Positions 56,131 through 63,861 of a DNA stretch of 64,000 nucleotides are shown one piece after another. How positions within the stretch are numbered: the first letter of the stretch is position 1; each line of letters opens with the position of its first letter. This stretch comes from Dechloromonas sp. (lineage in GTDB: Bacteria > Pseudomonadota > Gammaproteobacteria > Burkholderiales > Rhodocyclaceae). Location of the stretch: assembly GCA_016790815.1 (NCBI GenBank), contig JAEUOG010000064.1, positions 46,759 through 110,758 on the forward strand, read 5' to 3'. The notes beneath the pieces were generated by a model. The model was not told the origin of the DNA. It made no database searches and saw only the letters and a list, made by a program, of their open reading frames with translations. The position numbers and the translations under genes were made by a program.

Positions 56131-57912
56131 TTAGTTGGCTTGGTTGCCGGCGGTGACGACGCGGTTCTTGCCGGTTTGTTTGGCTTGGTACATCGCCTCA
56201 TCGGCCCGTTTGATGACCGTTGCCTGCGTGTCGTCCGGTTTCATCTGGGTGACCCCGGCGCTAAAAGTGATCAGGACTTTGTCGTTGCCGTGCAGGAAGA
56301 ACTTTTTGGTGAGTTCTCGCTGGAGGCGGGTGAGGGCGCTGGCGGCGTCGTTCAGCGGCGTGTCCGGGAGCAGGATGATGAATTCTTCGCCGCCGTAGCG
56401 GGCGACGGTGTCCTGAGGGCGGAGCGTTTCGCGGCAGATGGTGGCGAGGTGGATAAGCGCTTCGTCGCCGGTGTCGTGGCCCATCGAGTCGTTGAGTTTC
56501 TTGAAGTTGTCGATGTCTATCAGGGCGACGCAGAGTGAGGTTTCGTGACGTGTTGCCCGCGCGGCTTCCTTGGTGAAGATTTCCTCCAGGCCGCGCCGGT
56601 TGAGGACGCCCGTGAGCTGGTCGTGGCGGACAAGGTCGCTGGTGGTTTCGAGTTCGCGTTCCAGCTCAGTGATGCGCGCTTCGGATTCCTGGACTTTTTT
56701 CTGGGTCGACCGCAGCTCGTCGCGGGAGCGTTGGGCGTTTATCTGGATTGTCCGGGTTTCACGCATGACTTCGCCGAGCACGCTTTCGAGTTCGGAGATG
56801 TCATTGGCTGCGCTGATTTTCTCGGCGCAGCTTTCAATTTTGTCGTGGTAGTCGGAGGTGGCATCGGCGAAGTCGGCAAGTTGGTCGACGAAGCCGGCAA
56901 GCATGCTCTTGATGGCTTCACGCGCTTCTGAGAGGCTGGCCTTGAGCTGGCTTTGTTTGTAGAGAACTTCCTTGAGCCGCCGTTCGGCGTCATCCAGGGC
57001 GCGCTGCGATAGCGGCTTGTCGATGATCTCCCGAACCACGTCGATCTGTCCGTGCAGCCAGTTGTCGTCCAGAACCAGATCGGTGATGTTGCCGACCAGC
57101 AGGCGGAGCAGGCCAAGGAGGCTGTGCCGGAGTTCGGTCTGGTCTTCCGCGAGCAGTTCGAGCTTGAAGGCAAAACGCTTCAGTCGGGTGAGAAATTCCT
57201 GCAGCTGGTCTGGGCTGTTGGCGTTACGTATCTCCGTGGCCAACGCCTTGGCATCTGTCGATAGCTGTGGGCTTTCAATCAACTGGGTGGCCATCGCTGT
57301 TTCGAGCGTAAAGGCAAAGAGTTCGCGCAATTCGGGCAGCAGATCATTGGATGCTACGGTCGACTTGGAAATTGGGGCAATTTCGGAATAGTCTGCCTCG
57401 GTTGCAATGATCGCATCCGTGGGCTCCGCCTCCCTGCCTTGCCCCCACGAGCGCAGCAGGCTTTGCATTCGGGTGAACAGGGTGTCGGGATTCGCAACGC
57501 TGGTTTTCAGTACATGTTCTAGCGACTCGCGCTTGCGGGCCGATGTCAGCCCGGCATGCTTTGCATCCCACTGTCGCAACAGGTCGGCGATAAGTTCTGA
57601 CCAGCCGAGCTTTTGAGATTCGACGAGGGCTGCAACAAAGTCGGTGAGGTGTTTCTTGTAGTCATCCCAGTTCGCAGCTTTGACAGCTTCATCGAGTTGT
57701 CGGGCCAGCCGTAGCTGGTCAGGCGATGTCTTGGGAAGCGCAGCTGCCAGAGAGCGCAACTGCACCTCCGGAAACAAGCCGCCGCCCGCCTTTGTCCCGG
57801 CTATCTCATGATAAAGCGTCTGGTAGTTTTCCGGCGAGGGCGGAATGCGGCGAGCGGCCAGTAACCGGAGCGTTTCCCGGGCGATCTCGAATGGATTGGT
57901 AAGTGTGCTCAT
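56131..57912 (-). CDS. GGDEF diguanylate cyclase with large helical N-terminal region
   Basis: This 593-residue protein has a GGDEF domain at its C-terminus (about 425-590) with the active-site motif RYGGEEF and, five residues before it, RPQD, matching the RxxD product-inhibition I-site. It should make c-di-GMP. The N-terminal 400 residues are predicted to be helical, soluble and partly coiled-coil, with no membrane segment or named sensor domain that I recognise. Its position beside fliC and the YcgR gene suggests a motility role. Confidence 0.92.
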   Translation of the reverse strand: MSTLTNPFEIARETLRLLAARRIPPSPENYQTLYHEIAGTKAGGGLFPEVQLRSLAAALPKTSPDQLRLARQLDEAVKAANWDDYKKHLTDFVAALVESQKLGWSELIADLLRQWDAKHAGLTSARKRESLEHVLKTSVANPDTLFTRMQSLLRSWGQGREAEPTDAIIATEADYSEIAPISKSTVASNDLLPELRELFAFTLETAMATQLIESPQLSTDAKALATEIRNANSPDQLQEFLTRLKRFAFKLELLAEDQTELRHSLLGLLRLLVGNITDLVLDDNWLHGQIDVVREIIDKPLSQRALDDAERRLKEVLYKQSQLKASLSEAREAIKSMLAGFVDQLADFADATSDYHDKIESCAEKISAANDISELESVLGEVMRETRTIQINAQRSRDELRSTQKKVQESEARITELERELETTSDLVRHDQLTGVLNRRGLEEIFTKEAARATRHETSLCVALIDIDNFKKLNDSMGHDTGDEALIHLATICRETLRPQDTVARYGGEEFIILLPDTPLNDAASALTRLQRELTKKFFLHGNDKVLITFSAGVTQMKPDDTQATVIKRADEAMYQAKQTGKNRVVTAGNQAN

Positions 57913-57934
57913 GTCGAAATTTCAATGTTCAAGC

Positions 57935-57940
57935 TATAAT
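57935..57940 (+). promoter_or_regulatory. Possible -10 element of the tRNA gene
   Basis: TATAAT lies 18 bases before the mature tRNA 5' end. The hexamer 17 bases upstream (TGTCGA) is a poor -35, so this is a partial promoter call. Confidence 0.4.
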
Positions 57941-57957
57941 CGCGCCCCATCGCTCGG

Positions 57958-58031
57958 GCCCCCGTAGCATGAAGGTCGTGCAGTTGATTTGTAATCATCA
58001 GGTAGCGGTTCGATTCCGTTCGGGGGCACCA
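57958..58031 (+). tRNA. tRNA-Thr (anticodon TGT), CCA encoded
   Basis: The sequence folds as a cloverleaf: seven-pair acceptor stem (GCCCCCG with CGGGGGC), four-pair D stem with a short 7-base loop, anticodon loop TTTGTAA with TGT at 57990-57992, a short 4-base variable region, T arm with TTCGATT loop, and encoded ACCA. The anticodon stem has one T-T mismatch. The short D and variable loops are unusual, but the fold holds. It is followed by an apparent integrated element, so its 3' end is the probable attachment site. Confidence 0.88.
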
Positions 58032-58047
58032 GTAAAATCAAACAGTT

Positions 58048-58074
58048 AAGCCATTCTTCGGAGTGGCTTTTTTG
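58048..58074 (+). terminator. Intrinsic terminator after tRNA-Thr
   Basis: AAGCCATTC and GAGTGGCTT form a nine-pair stem (one T-G wobble) closed by a TTCG tetraloop and followed by T's. It lies 16 bases past the CCA end. Confidence 0.9.
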
Positions 58075-58087
58075 TTTTCTGGCTTCC

Positions 58088-58106
58088 GTGTACGCCATGT
58101 GTACGC
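58088..58106. repeat. Direct repeat GTGTACGC, possible recombinase arm sites
   Basis: Two perfect GTGTACGC copies (58088-58095 and 58099-58106) lie 11 bases apart, just inside the element next to the tRNA. Tyrosine recombinases often bind short repeats of this kind near attachment sites; this assignment is inference. Confidence 0.4.
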
Positions 58107-58175
58107 AAATTTCATCGATGACTCCCGGGCAGCGATTTGATATGGAGTCTGATGATAGCAATATCCTCTCCCTCA

Positions 58176-59264
58176 CTACTGGGGATAATTCGCTGTTGTT
58201 TCAAATACAACGCTCATCGGTTGTGTTCCTTGATGGCTGCGATAGAGAACCGGGCCAAAATAGACAAATGGTGCCGCTTTCCCCGCTGCAAGCTTGTGCT
58301 CTCGAATGAACATGTGAATTTTTCTGCCGACGCTTTGGTGCTCGATAATTTCCTTGCCACGCTTGCTGCTGGGGCTGGTTGAATTCTGTGACTGCCAGTG
58401 GAAGGTCTTTTCGTCGATCCAGTAATCGGTGTAACGATGGTCTGCTGATTTGCCTTGCTTGTTCAATGTGATCAGCAGCACGTGGCTATTCTTCTGGCTG
58501 AGAACAACATGGCCGCTGTGCCAATTGCCGGCATTAAAGATTTCACCGAATAGGCCAGGAATCTCCTCTCGCATAAACGATTGCCCAATTGCAAGATCCA
58601 GCGGATCGATTACCCGTTTGAGTCGTGCCAGCGTACGCATGTTTTCATCGGCGGCTAGATCGCTGTAATCCGGATTGTTGGCTTTTAGTAGGTAGCTGCC
58701 ATCGCGATTCTTGTTTACAACGCGTAGTAAATACTGGTTATCGCCGGTTTCATCCTGACGTTCGATAGCGACAATGTGGCCACTGATCGAACCGGCATTG
58801 CTTGATGTTAATAGCTCCAAAAGAAGCAAATCTCCATCGCAGATCGGCGTTTTTCCGCCATTCATCGAATTTCCAATAGCGCGTGCGATGAAATGTCGAG
58901 CTGGGTCGAGTTGACCGTAAGAGACCGGAATTGCGCGGTGTTCTAGTACTTCTGATGTGCTGGTACGGAAATGGCCGCAAGCAATACGTAAGTCATCGAA
59001 ATAGGGAAGCTCGATGCTTGGAAGCTTATTGGTTTTTGTGAAAGGAATGACTTGTGCAGATTCCGGTTGGCTAGCCTGGCGCGATTCGTAGCATGCGAAA
59101 CGGTAATCGATCAGTTCTTGAACGAGACTAGTCAGAGCTTCGGTTTGGCTGGGCGAAACAGGCAGTGTGGTTTTGAAAAAATCGCCTTCTAATGTGAAAA
59201 ATGCGCGACTTTGTTCGGTGCGATTCCCTCCTATCCAAGCGTTCACTGGGTTGTTAAGGGCCAT
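58176..59264 (-). CDS. S24-peptidase-like / DUF3427 fusion protein
   Basis: This 362-residue protein has three parts. Residues 1-85 are unassigned. Residues about 88-225 look like a LexA/S24-type domain, with Ser133 in ARAIGNSMNGG followed by ICDGDLLLLE. Aligning by eye to LexA, the catalytic lysine position is Arg181 (YLLRVVNK), so self-cleavage may be lost. Residues about 235-358 resemble DUF3427 (YTDYWIDEKTFHWQSQNSTS; GRKIHMFIREHK; FVYFGPVLYRSHQGTQPMS), a domain usually found at the end of DEAD-box helicase-nuclease proteins. It is the first gene of the island. Function unknown; a DNA-damage or defence-linked sensor is possible. Confidence 0.75.
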   Translation of the reverse strand: MALNNPVNAWIGGNRTEQSRAFFTLEGDFFKTTLPVSPSQTEALTSLVQELIDYRFACYESRQASQPESAQVIPFTKTNKLPSIELPYFDDLRIACGHFRTSTSEVLEHRAIPVSYGQLDPARHFIARAIGNSMNGGKTPICDGDLLLLELLTSSNAGSISGHIVAIERQDETGDNQYLLRVVNKNRDGSYLLKANNPDYSDLAADENMRTLARLKRVIDPLDLAIGQSFMREEIPGLFGEIFNAGNWHSGHVVLSQKNSHVLLITLNKQGKSADHRYTDYWIDEKTFHWQSQNSTSPSSKRGKEIIEHQSVGRKIHMFIREHKLAAGKAAPFVYFGPVLYRSHQGTQPMSVVFETTANYPQ

Positions 59265-59295
59265 TCATTTTTTTCGAGCTTGCGCGCAAATTGTC

Positions 59296-59856
59296 CTAGT
59301 TCGCGTAGTTGACCTCATCTTCGACAACGTCCGTAAGCCAGCGCTCCAGGTCGGATTTGCCCTGACGAATCATCTCTTCTTTCGCCTCGGTGACCGGCGC
59401 GTTCCCCTTGGCGTTGAAACCGGTGAGATCGAGTTTGAGCAGATGGTCCATCAACGCTTCCGCACCGCCTCGGTTATCCCGCCAATCGACAAAGTTGCCT
59501 CCTGCACTAACCATGCGTGCGACGTGCCTCTCAGCACTCTTCACCGTGCGAGCCAATTCCTTGTGATCAAGCGGCGGGCTGTTGCTGAGATTCCAGCCGT
59601 TCATTGCCTCCAGGACCTCTTCTGTCGAGTGACCATTCTCGAAGAGGGTGCAGGAGCGCTTAAAGGCTTCGCTGTTGCGCAAACCTTCTGCAACGCCTGT
59701 GGTCGGCGGCGGCAGCAATGCGGCTTCAGGCTGCGAAGGAGCTACTGCCTCACGTTCGCAATAGCTTCGTTCTTTCCGTGTGTACGTAAGCTGCACTCCA
59801 AGAACATACAGTTTTGCCTGAACCTCCCAGGTAAGAGGGGGGTATCTCGAAGGCAC
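59296..59856 (-). pseudogene. Remnant of phage/plasmid primase-helicase
   Basis: This 186-residue frame joins a primase C-terminal-like segment (SEAFKRSCTLFENGHSTEEVLEAMNGWNLSNSPPLDHKEL region, PriCT-like) directly to the end of a DUF5906/D5-type helicase (RGGAEALMDHLLKLDLTGFN, NAPVTEAKEEMIRQGKSDLERWL). In intact proteins several hundred residues of ATPase separate these parts, so an in-frame deletion is likely. The start (GTG) has no ribosome site. It could still be translated as a small protein, but replication activity is not expected. Confidence 0.65.
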
Positions 59857-59920
59857 GTTTTTTCGCTTTTTCGGATACCTGTGCGGAACTGCGCCCTGAT
59901 GGCATCGATCAAAGCGTTCG

Positions 59921-59955
59921 TAATGGTGTTTTTATTGGTGCTACTATTGGTGCTA
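59921..59955 (+). promoter_or_regulatory. Tandem 12-bp repeats upstream of toxin-antitoxin genes (probable operator)
   Basis: TATTGGTGCTA occurs twice (59933-59943 and 59945-59955) with one base between, and a looser copy, TAATGGTGTTT, precedes them at 59921. The 12-base period places three similar boxes 20 bases before the antitoxin start. Phd/YefM-type antitoxins autoregulate through such upstream repeats. Confidence 0.65.
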
Positions 59956-59974
59956 TTGCGAACGGGAGGCGGCT

Positions 59975-60223
59975 ATGGCCCACCAAATATTGTCTGAAAC
60001 AGCAGCGAGCATTTCCGAGTTGAAGCGCAATCCCATGGGCACGGTTGCGGCCGGCGAGGGCTTTCCTGTAGCGATTCTGAATCGGAATGAGCCGGCGTTC
60101 TATTGCGTTCCTGCTCAGGCCTTCGAGGCAATGATGGAGCGTCTGGAAGACTTGGAATTGAATGCGCTGGCAGATGCTCGTGCTGGTCAAAGGAGCGTGA
60201 AGGTCAAACTCGATGAGCTATGA
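59975..60223 (+). CDS. Phd/YefM-family antitoxin
   Basis: The 82-residue protein has a Phd/YefM-type DNA-binding N-terminus (ETAASISELKRNPMGTVAAGEGFPVAILNRNEPAFYCVPAQAFEAMMERLEDLE region) and a charged C-terminal tail for binding the toxin. GGGAGG lies five bases upstream. It overlaps the toxin start by 11 bases, typical of antitoxin-toxin pairs. The StbD branch is a good guess for the subfamily. Confidence 0.92.
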   Translation: MAHQILSETAASISELKRNPMGTVAAGEGFPVAILNRNEPAFYCVPAQAFEAMMERLEDLELNALADARAGQRSVKVKLDEL

Positions 60224-60494
60224 GCTCGAATTCCTGGAAGTGGCTCTAGCCGAATGGCACCGACTGGACGGTTCGGTCAAAGCACAATTTAAAAAGAAAC
60301 TGGCTGAACGACTTGTTGAACCGCGTATGCCGTCGGCCAAGCTATCAGGGCATCCTGATCGCTACAAGATCAAGTTGCGCACTATCGGTTATCGGTTGGT
60401 TTATGAAGTTCAGGATGGAAGGTTGGTTGTGCTTGTCGTTGCCATTGGTAAGCGCGACAAAAATGCAGTGTACAAGGCCGCCGAGGGACGCTGA
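60213..60494 (+). CDS. RelE/StbE-family toxin
   Basis: The 93-residue protein has the RelE fold pattern: EFLEVALAEWHRLDGSVKAQFKKKLAERL, then KLSGHPDRYKIKLRTIGYRLVYEVQDGRLVVLVVAIGKRDKNAVY. RelE-family toxins are ribosome-dependent mRNA endonucleases. The basic and aromatic residues needed by the family (K/R and Y in the second half) are present. It overlaps the antitoxin gene. Confidence 0.92.
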   Translation: MSYELEFLEVALAEWHRLDGSVKAQFKKKLAERLVEPRMPSAKLSGHPDRYKIKLRTIGYRLVYEVQDGRLVVLVVAIGKRDKNAVYKAAEGR

Positions 60495-60584
60495 CATCAC
60501 CTATGTTGCGTCAATGCGGGCTGAAATAATTGCTCTATAGTCGGTCTATAGTTGTCTATAAAGTTATATATTTTCAGCTAGGTA

Positions 60585-61931
60585 TCAGGCCTGATCGAGG
60601 CTCAGGAAGCGTTCTGCAAGATTGTCGGTGGTATAGAACACGAATGCGTTGCCTTGTTTGAGCTTCACAAGCAAGCCGAGTTCTTCCAAGCCCAACAGAT
60701 CGGCACGGGCGGTCTGGTAAACGACATTGTGCACAGCCTGGTGCTTTGCAACCCGATAGACTTCACCGGGGTGTTTCAGTGCGTGCGTCAGTAATGCGAG
60801 CTGTCGATGGTTCAGTTGAGCACGTAGCTGACCTGTCTTGATCAGCAGACTCTCCGCTTCTTTTTGTTCCGCGAACTTGCGGCCAAGGTATTCGTGAAGG
60901 GTGGCGATGGATCGCCGAATGATGTCTAACTGATAGAGGACGAAGTAAGTGGTGTCGTTCCGGTCGGTTTCTGTGTGCAGGTAAGCCTGGACGTATTGTC
61001 TTGGGGCGCTACGCAGGAACTGTGAGATCGAGAGAAATTCCATCAGCCAATAGCCACTCCGTGCCATCGACCAGTAGAACAAGGCGCGCGCAGTACGGCC
61101 GTTGCCATCGGCGAACGGGTGGTCGTATCCGATCATGAAGTGCAGGAGGATCGCCCGGACTACTGGATGGACGAAGGGAGAGCTATCGGCATCAGCATTC
61201 GCGAATGCGCACAGCTTTTCCAAACGTTCGGGAAGCTCCTTGAAGTTGGGTGGTTGGTGCAGGAGCTTGCCGTCACGATTGTCGACCACGTTAACGTCAT
61301 CGGAGTCTCGCAGTCTGCCTGCATCAGCAGGATTGTCCAGCGTATCCTGCGTGATGACACGGTGCAGTTCGAGGATGTGTTCTGGCGTGATCTTCTCGTC
61401 TTTCAGGTGACGTAACTGCTCCATCGCCTGATAGTTGTTGAAGATCATTGTCTCGCTGCGATCCCGAGGTTGCCGTCTGTCGCGCAGCATGGCCTCGGCG
61501 ACCTTTCGGGTGGTCGAAGCTCCTTCGAGCTGACTTGAGGTGATCGACTCCTCGATCAATGAGTGCAGCAGGTAGCGTTCCCGATTCTCGTGAATCGAAC
61601 TCGACGTTGGTGTCTTGATTTGTCCTGCAGCATCGCGATCGATGTGATGGAGATGTACAAGCAGTGGCTCCGGGGTTGCCAACCGGAACGGATTTCCTTC
61701 TTTGTCTGTGAATGGCAGTGGCTGAAGGATTGAGCCCCTGGCTAGCGATACGGCAAGCCACCACTTTTCTGAAGAGAGTCCCTCGGGTGGCGGGCGGTGC
61801 CGTAGATCATCCCAATGCAGATATTTACCCACAGGCAGAGGGTTCGAGTGTTGGAATATCTTCGCGAGCTCGTTTGGTACGAGCTGCGCGAGCAAGCGTT
61901 CCACAGTCGGTGGGCTCATTGGGATTTTCAT
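60585..61931 (-). CDS. Fic-domain protein (probable AMP-transferase) with winged-helix C-terminus
   Basis: The 448-residue protein has the complete Fic active-site motif HPFADGNGRTAR (271-282) and, before it, SSQLEG (132-137), matching the inhibitory helix motif [S/T]xxxE[G/N] of class II Fic proteins. The N-terminal 100 residues resemble the Fic N-terminal extension. The C-terminal part (about 365-445) reads as a winged-helix DNA-binding region (LNHRQLALLTHALKHPGEVYRV). Fic enzymes usually attach AMP to a protein hydroxyl; the target here is unknown. It may regulate its own promoter. Confidence 0.93.
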   Translation of the reverse strand: MKIPMSPPTVERLLAQLVPNELAKIFQHSNPLPVGKYLHWDDLRHRPPPEGLSSEKWWLAVSLARGSILQPLPFTDKEGNPFRLATPEPLLVHLHHIDRDAAGQIKTPTSSSIHENRERYLLHSLIEESITSSQLEGASTTRKVAEAMLRDRRQPRDRSETMIFNNYQAMEQLRHLKDEKITPEHILELHRVITQDTLDNPADAGRLRDSDDVNVVDNRDGKLLHQPPNFKELPERLEKLCAFANADADSSPFVHPVVRAILLHFMIGYDHPFADGNGRTARALFYWSMARSGYWLMEFLSISQFLRSAPRQYVQAYLHTETDRNDTTYFVLYQLDIIRRSIATLHEYLGRKFAEQKEAESLLIKTGQLRAQLNHRQLALLTHALKHPGEVYRVAKHQAVHNVVYQTARADLLGLEELGLLVKLKQGNAFVFYTTDNLAERFLSLDQA

Positions 61932-62113
61932 GTTTACTAATCTGTATGTGTTTTAGTAGATATTAGTTTCCGAACCTAGCAAAGTCTACTAATGATTAGA
62001 TGAATTAGTATACATTGTGAGAGTCATGTTCCTCTTGAAGGGTAGCCTCTCTCTTTACTTGTTTTTATTGTTGGTTAATAATTATTCGTCAGCAATAATT
62101 AAGGATAAAGAGC
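61932..62113. promoter_or_regulatory. Divergent intergenic region with ACTAAT/ATTAGT inverted repeats
   Basis: This AT-rich 182-base region between the divergent Fic and ATPase genes holds several ACTAAT/ATTAGT boxes: 61936-61941, 61962-61967, 61988-61993 and 62004-62009. The last pair forms an inverted repeat TACTAAT-N10-ATTAGTA. These are good candidates for operators of the Fic protein's winged helix. Confidence 0.6.
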
Positions 62114-63277
62114 ATGAGCGATATTTACCTTAGGCCGCAACTTGCGGCCCAGATGGCTCAGCAACTCTTGAAGCCAACAGGGCTTGATGTAGGGCTGCGC
62201 TCTGGACTTTTCCTGTCTGGTCTCCGTCGAACCGGCAAGACGACATTCTTGCGAAATGATCTGATACCCGCGCTGGAAGCGGCAGGGGCACTCGTTATTT
62301 ACGTTGACCTGTGGAGCGACACCCAGACAAACCCTGCAAAATTAGTGCACTCGGCGATCCGGAAAACCTTGGAGGATTTGCTGACGCCAGCGTCATCGCT
62401 TTTGGAAAAGCTCAAGTGCATCAAAGGAGCTGACTTTGGTGCATTTGGGTTCAAGTTTGGCTTCAAGTTGGAGAGTGTCGGTCTTGAAGGTGGCGCAACG
62501 CTTGCGGAAGCGCTGACAGAGGTGGTCGATCAGGCAAAGACGGATGTGGTACTGATCGTGGATGAAGTGCAGCACGCGATAACTACTGATGAAGGCAATC
62601 AGCTTCTGCTCGCACTCAAGGCCGCTCGTGATGCGATCAATCCTCGTCCTGCTACGCCTGGCCACTTCGTATTCATCGGGACCGGGTCGCATCGAGCCAT
62701 GGTCAGCGAACTGACAGCACGTAGAAATCAGGCTTTTGTAGGGGCTACGTCGGTTCCTTATCCCGTATTGGATGAGGATTTCGTGAGGTTTTTGCTGACG
62801 AGACTGGAGAAGGATGGGTTTGGACCCTTACCCTCCATCAGTGTCGCAGCCGAGGCATTCAAAATGCTGGGAAGTCGTCCTGAAGAGCTTATCCGCGCAC
62901 TACGGCAACTCCTGTTGAACTCCCCAAAAGACAAAAATCCTGACGAGATGCTTCCTCTTATTGCATCGACACTGCGCTCCGCTGCTGCAGATGTCGAACT
63001 CACGAAAGTCGAGGAGTTGGGGAGCCTTGCGCAGGCGATCTTTGATCGAATCGCATCAACTGATGGAGATGCGCGTGGCGTATTTTCAACTGAGGCTGCC
63101 GCGGAATATTCCAAGTTGGTTGGTCGCGAAGTTCGAGTCGAGGAAGTTCAGCCTGTTGCTAATGAGTTGCTGGCTGCTAACCTCATCATGCGCCGAGGAC
63201 ACGGTATTTATGGAATCACAGATCCGTTCGTCCAGGAAATCTGGCGCGAAAAGCAGATCATGTTGGGAAAGAGTTAG
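62114..63277 (+). CDS. AAA-type ATPase of unknown function
   Basis: The 387-residue protein has Walker A GLRRTGKT (36-43), Walker B VVLIVDE (145-151), and a sensor-like HFVFIGTGSH strand near 187, giving an archaeal-ATPase/Orc1-like layout. A Gly/Phe/Lys-rich segment (FGAFGFKFGFKLESVGLEGG) lies between the Walker motifs. The C-terminal third (about 290-380) appears to be winged helix. No nuclease or transposase motif is visible. It is transcribed away from the Fic gene and may be regulated with it. Function cannot be assigned. Confidence 0.85.
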   Translation: MSDIYLRPQLAAQMAQQLLKPTGLDVGLRSGLFLSGLRRTGKTTFLRNDLIPALEAAGALVIYVDLWSDTQTNPAKLVHSAIRKTLEDLLTPASSLLEKLKCIKGADFGAFGFKFGFKLESVGLEGGATLAEALTEVVDQAKTDVVLIVDEVQHAITTDEGNQLLLALKAARDAINPRPATPGHFVFIGTGSHRAMVSELTARRNQAFVGATSVPYPVLDEDFVRFLLTRLEKDGFGPLPSISVAAEAFKMLGSRPEELIRALRQLLLNSPKDKNPDEMLPLIASTLRSAAADVELTKVEELGSLAQAIFDRIASTDGDARGVFSTEAAAEYSKLVGREVRVEEVQPVANELLAANLIMRRGHGIYGITDPFVQEIWREKQIMLGKS

Positions 63278-63289
63278 TTCGTTGCTGAG

Positions 63290-63861
63290 CTAACTGAGAG
63301 ATTTTCTTCTCTTCATCGGCAAGACATTGCTGTCCGATGTATTGCCCTTGGCAATGTCATCGAGGCGGCGTTCCCAAGCCTCTAGCGCGTTTCGTTTCTC
63401 GGTAATGTATTCGTAGCGGTCATAGTGGGCCGCCTGCACACCCGAGAGACCATGGCTGAGCAGTTGGGCTCGAACGTCCTTGCTCACTCCCATGCCGGCC
63501 AGCATGGTTTCGCATGTCCGGCGAATGTCGCGCAGGTCGAACGCTTCACAGCCCATAACCTGGCAAATCGAGAAGACGCGCTTGCCGGGTGTGGTTTCCA
63601 CCATGGGGGTGCTGCCATTGGAAGAAAACAGCAGATCGCTTTTCTTCTTTTTCGCCATCGCAAGCAGCTTCTCGACAATTGCGGCTCCTTTGGGCGCCAG
63701 CGGAAGAAGATGCTCGCGTGGCGTGATCCGTTTTCCCTTCTTATCCCATAATCGGAGCGTCTCAGTTTCCTGGTCATAGTCGCTTACCTTGGCTCGAAGT
63801 AGCTGAGCCATGCGTTGACCGCCGGCAAACAGCGCTAGCTGTAGCGCCAGGTCGGCAATGC
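63290..63861 (-). pseudogene. Tyrosine recombinase (integrase), 5' truncated
   Basis: The frame holds the catalytic half of a P4-type tyrosine recombinase: the first arginine in LFAGGQRMAQLLRA, the second arginine in DLRDIRRTCET, histidine in LLSHG and the tyrosine in AAHYDRYEYI. Its upstream part is missing: the frame leaves integrase-like sequence (SIADLALQLALFAGGQR) at about 63861 and enters sequence that looks like an IS end. It probably once integrated this island at the tRNA. The remaining fragment lacks the N-terminal DNA-binding domains. Confidence 0.85.

Noticed and set aside
57934-58176. 80-codon minus-strand frame reading through the tRNA (with NGIEPLPDDYKSTARPS)
   Set aside because: It is the reverse complement of the tRNA-Thr gene and its terminator; this peptide is a typical false annotation over tRNA genes.
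59167-59997. 276-codon plus-strand frame over the primase remnant and antitoxin promoter
   Set aside because: Mostly antisense to better-supported frames; it runs through the operator repeats and into the antitoxin gene in another frame.
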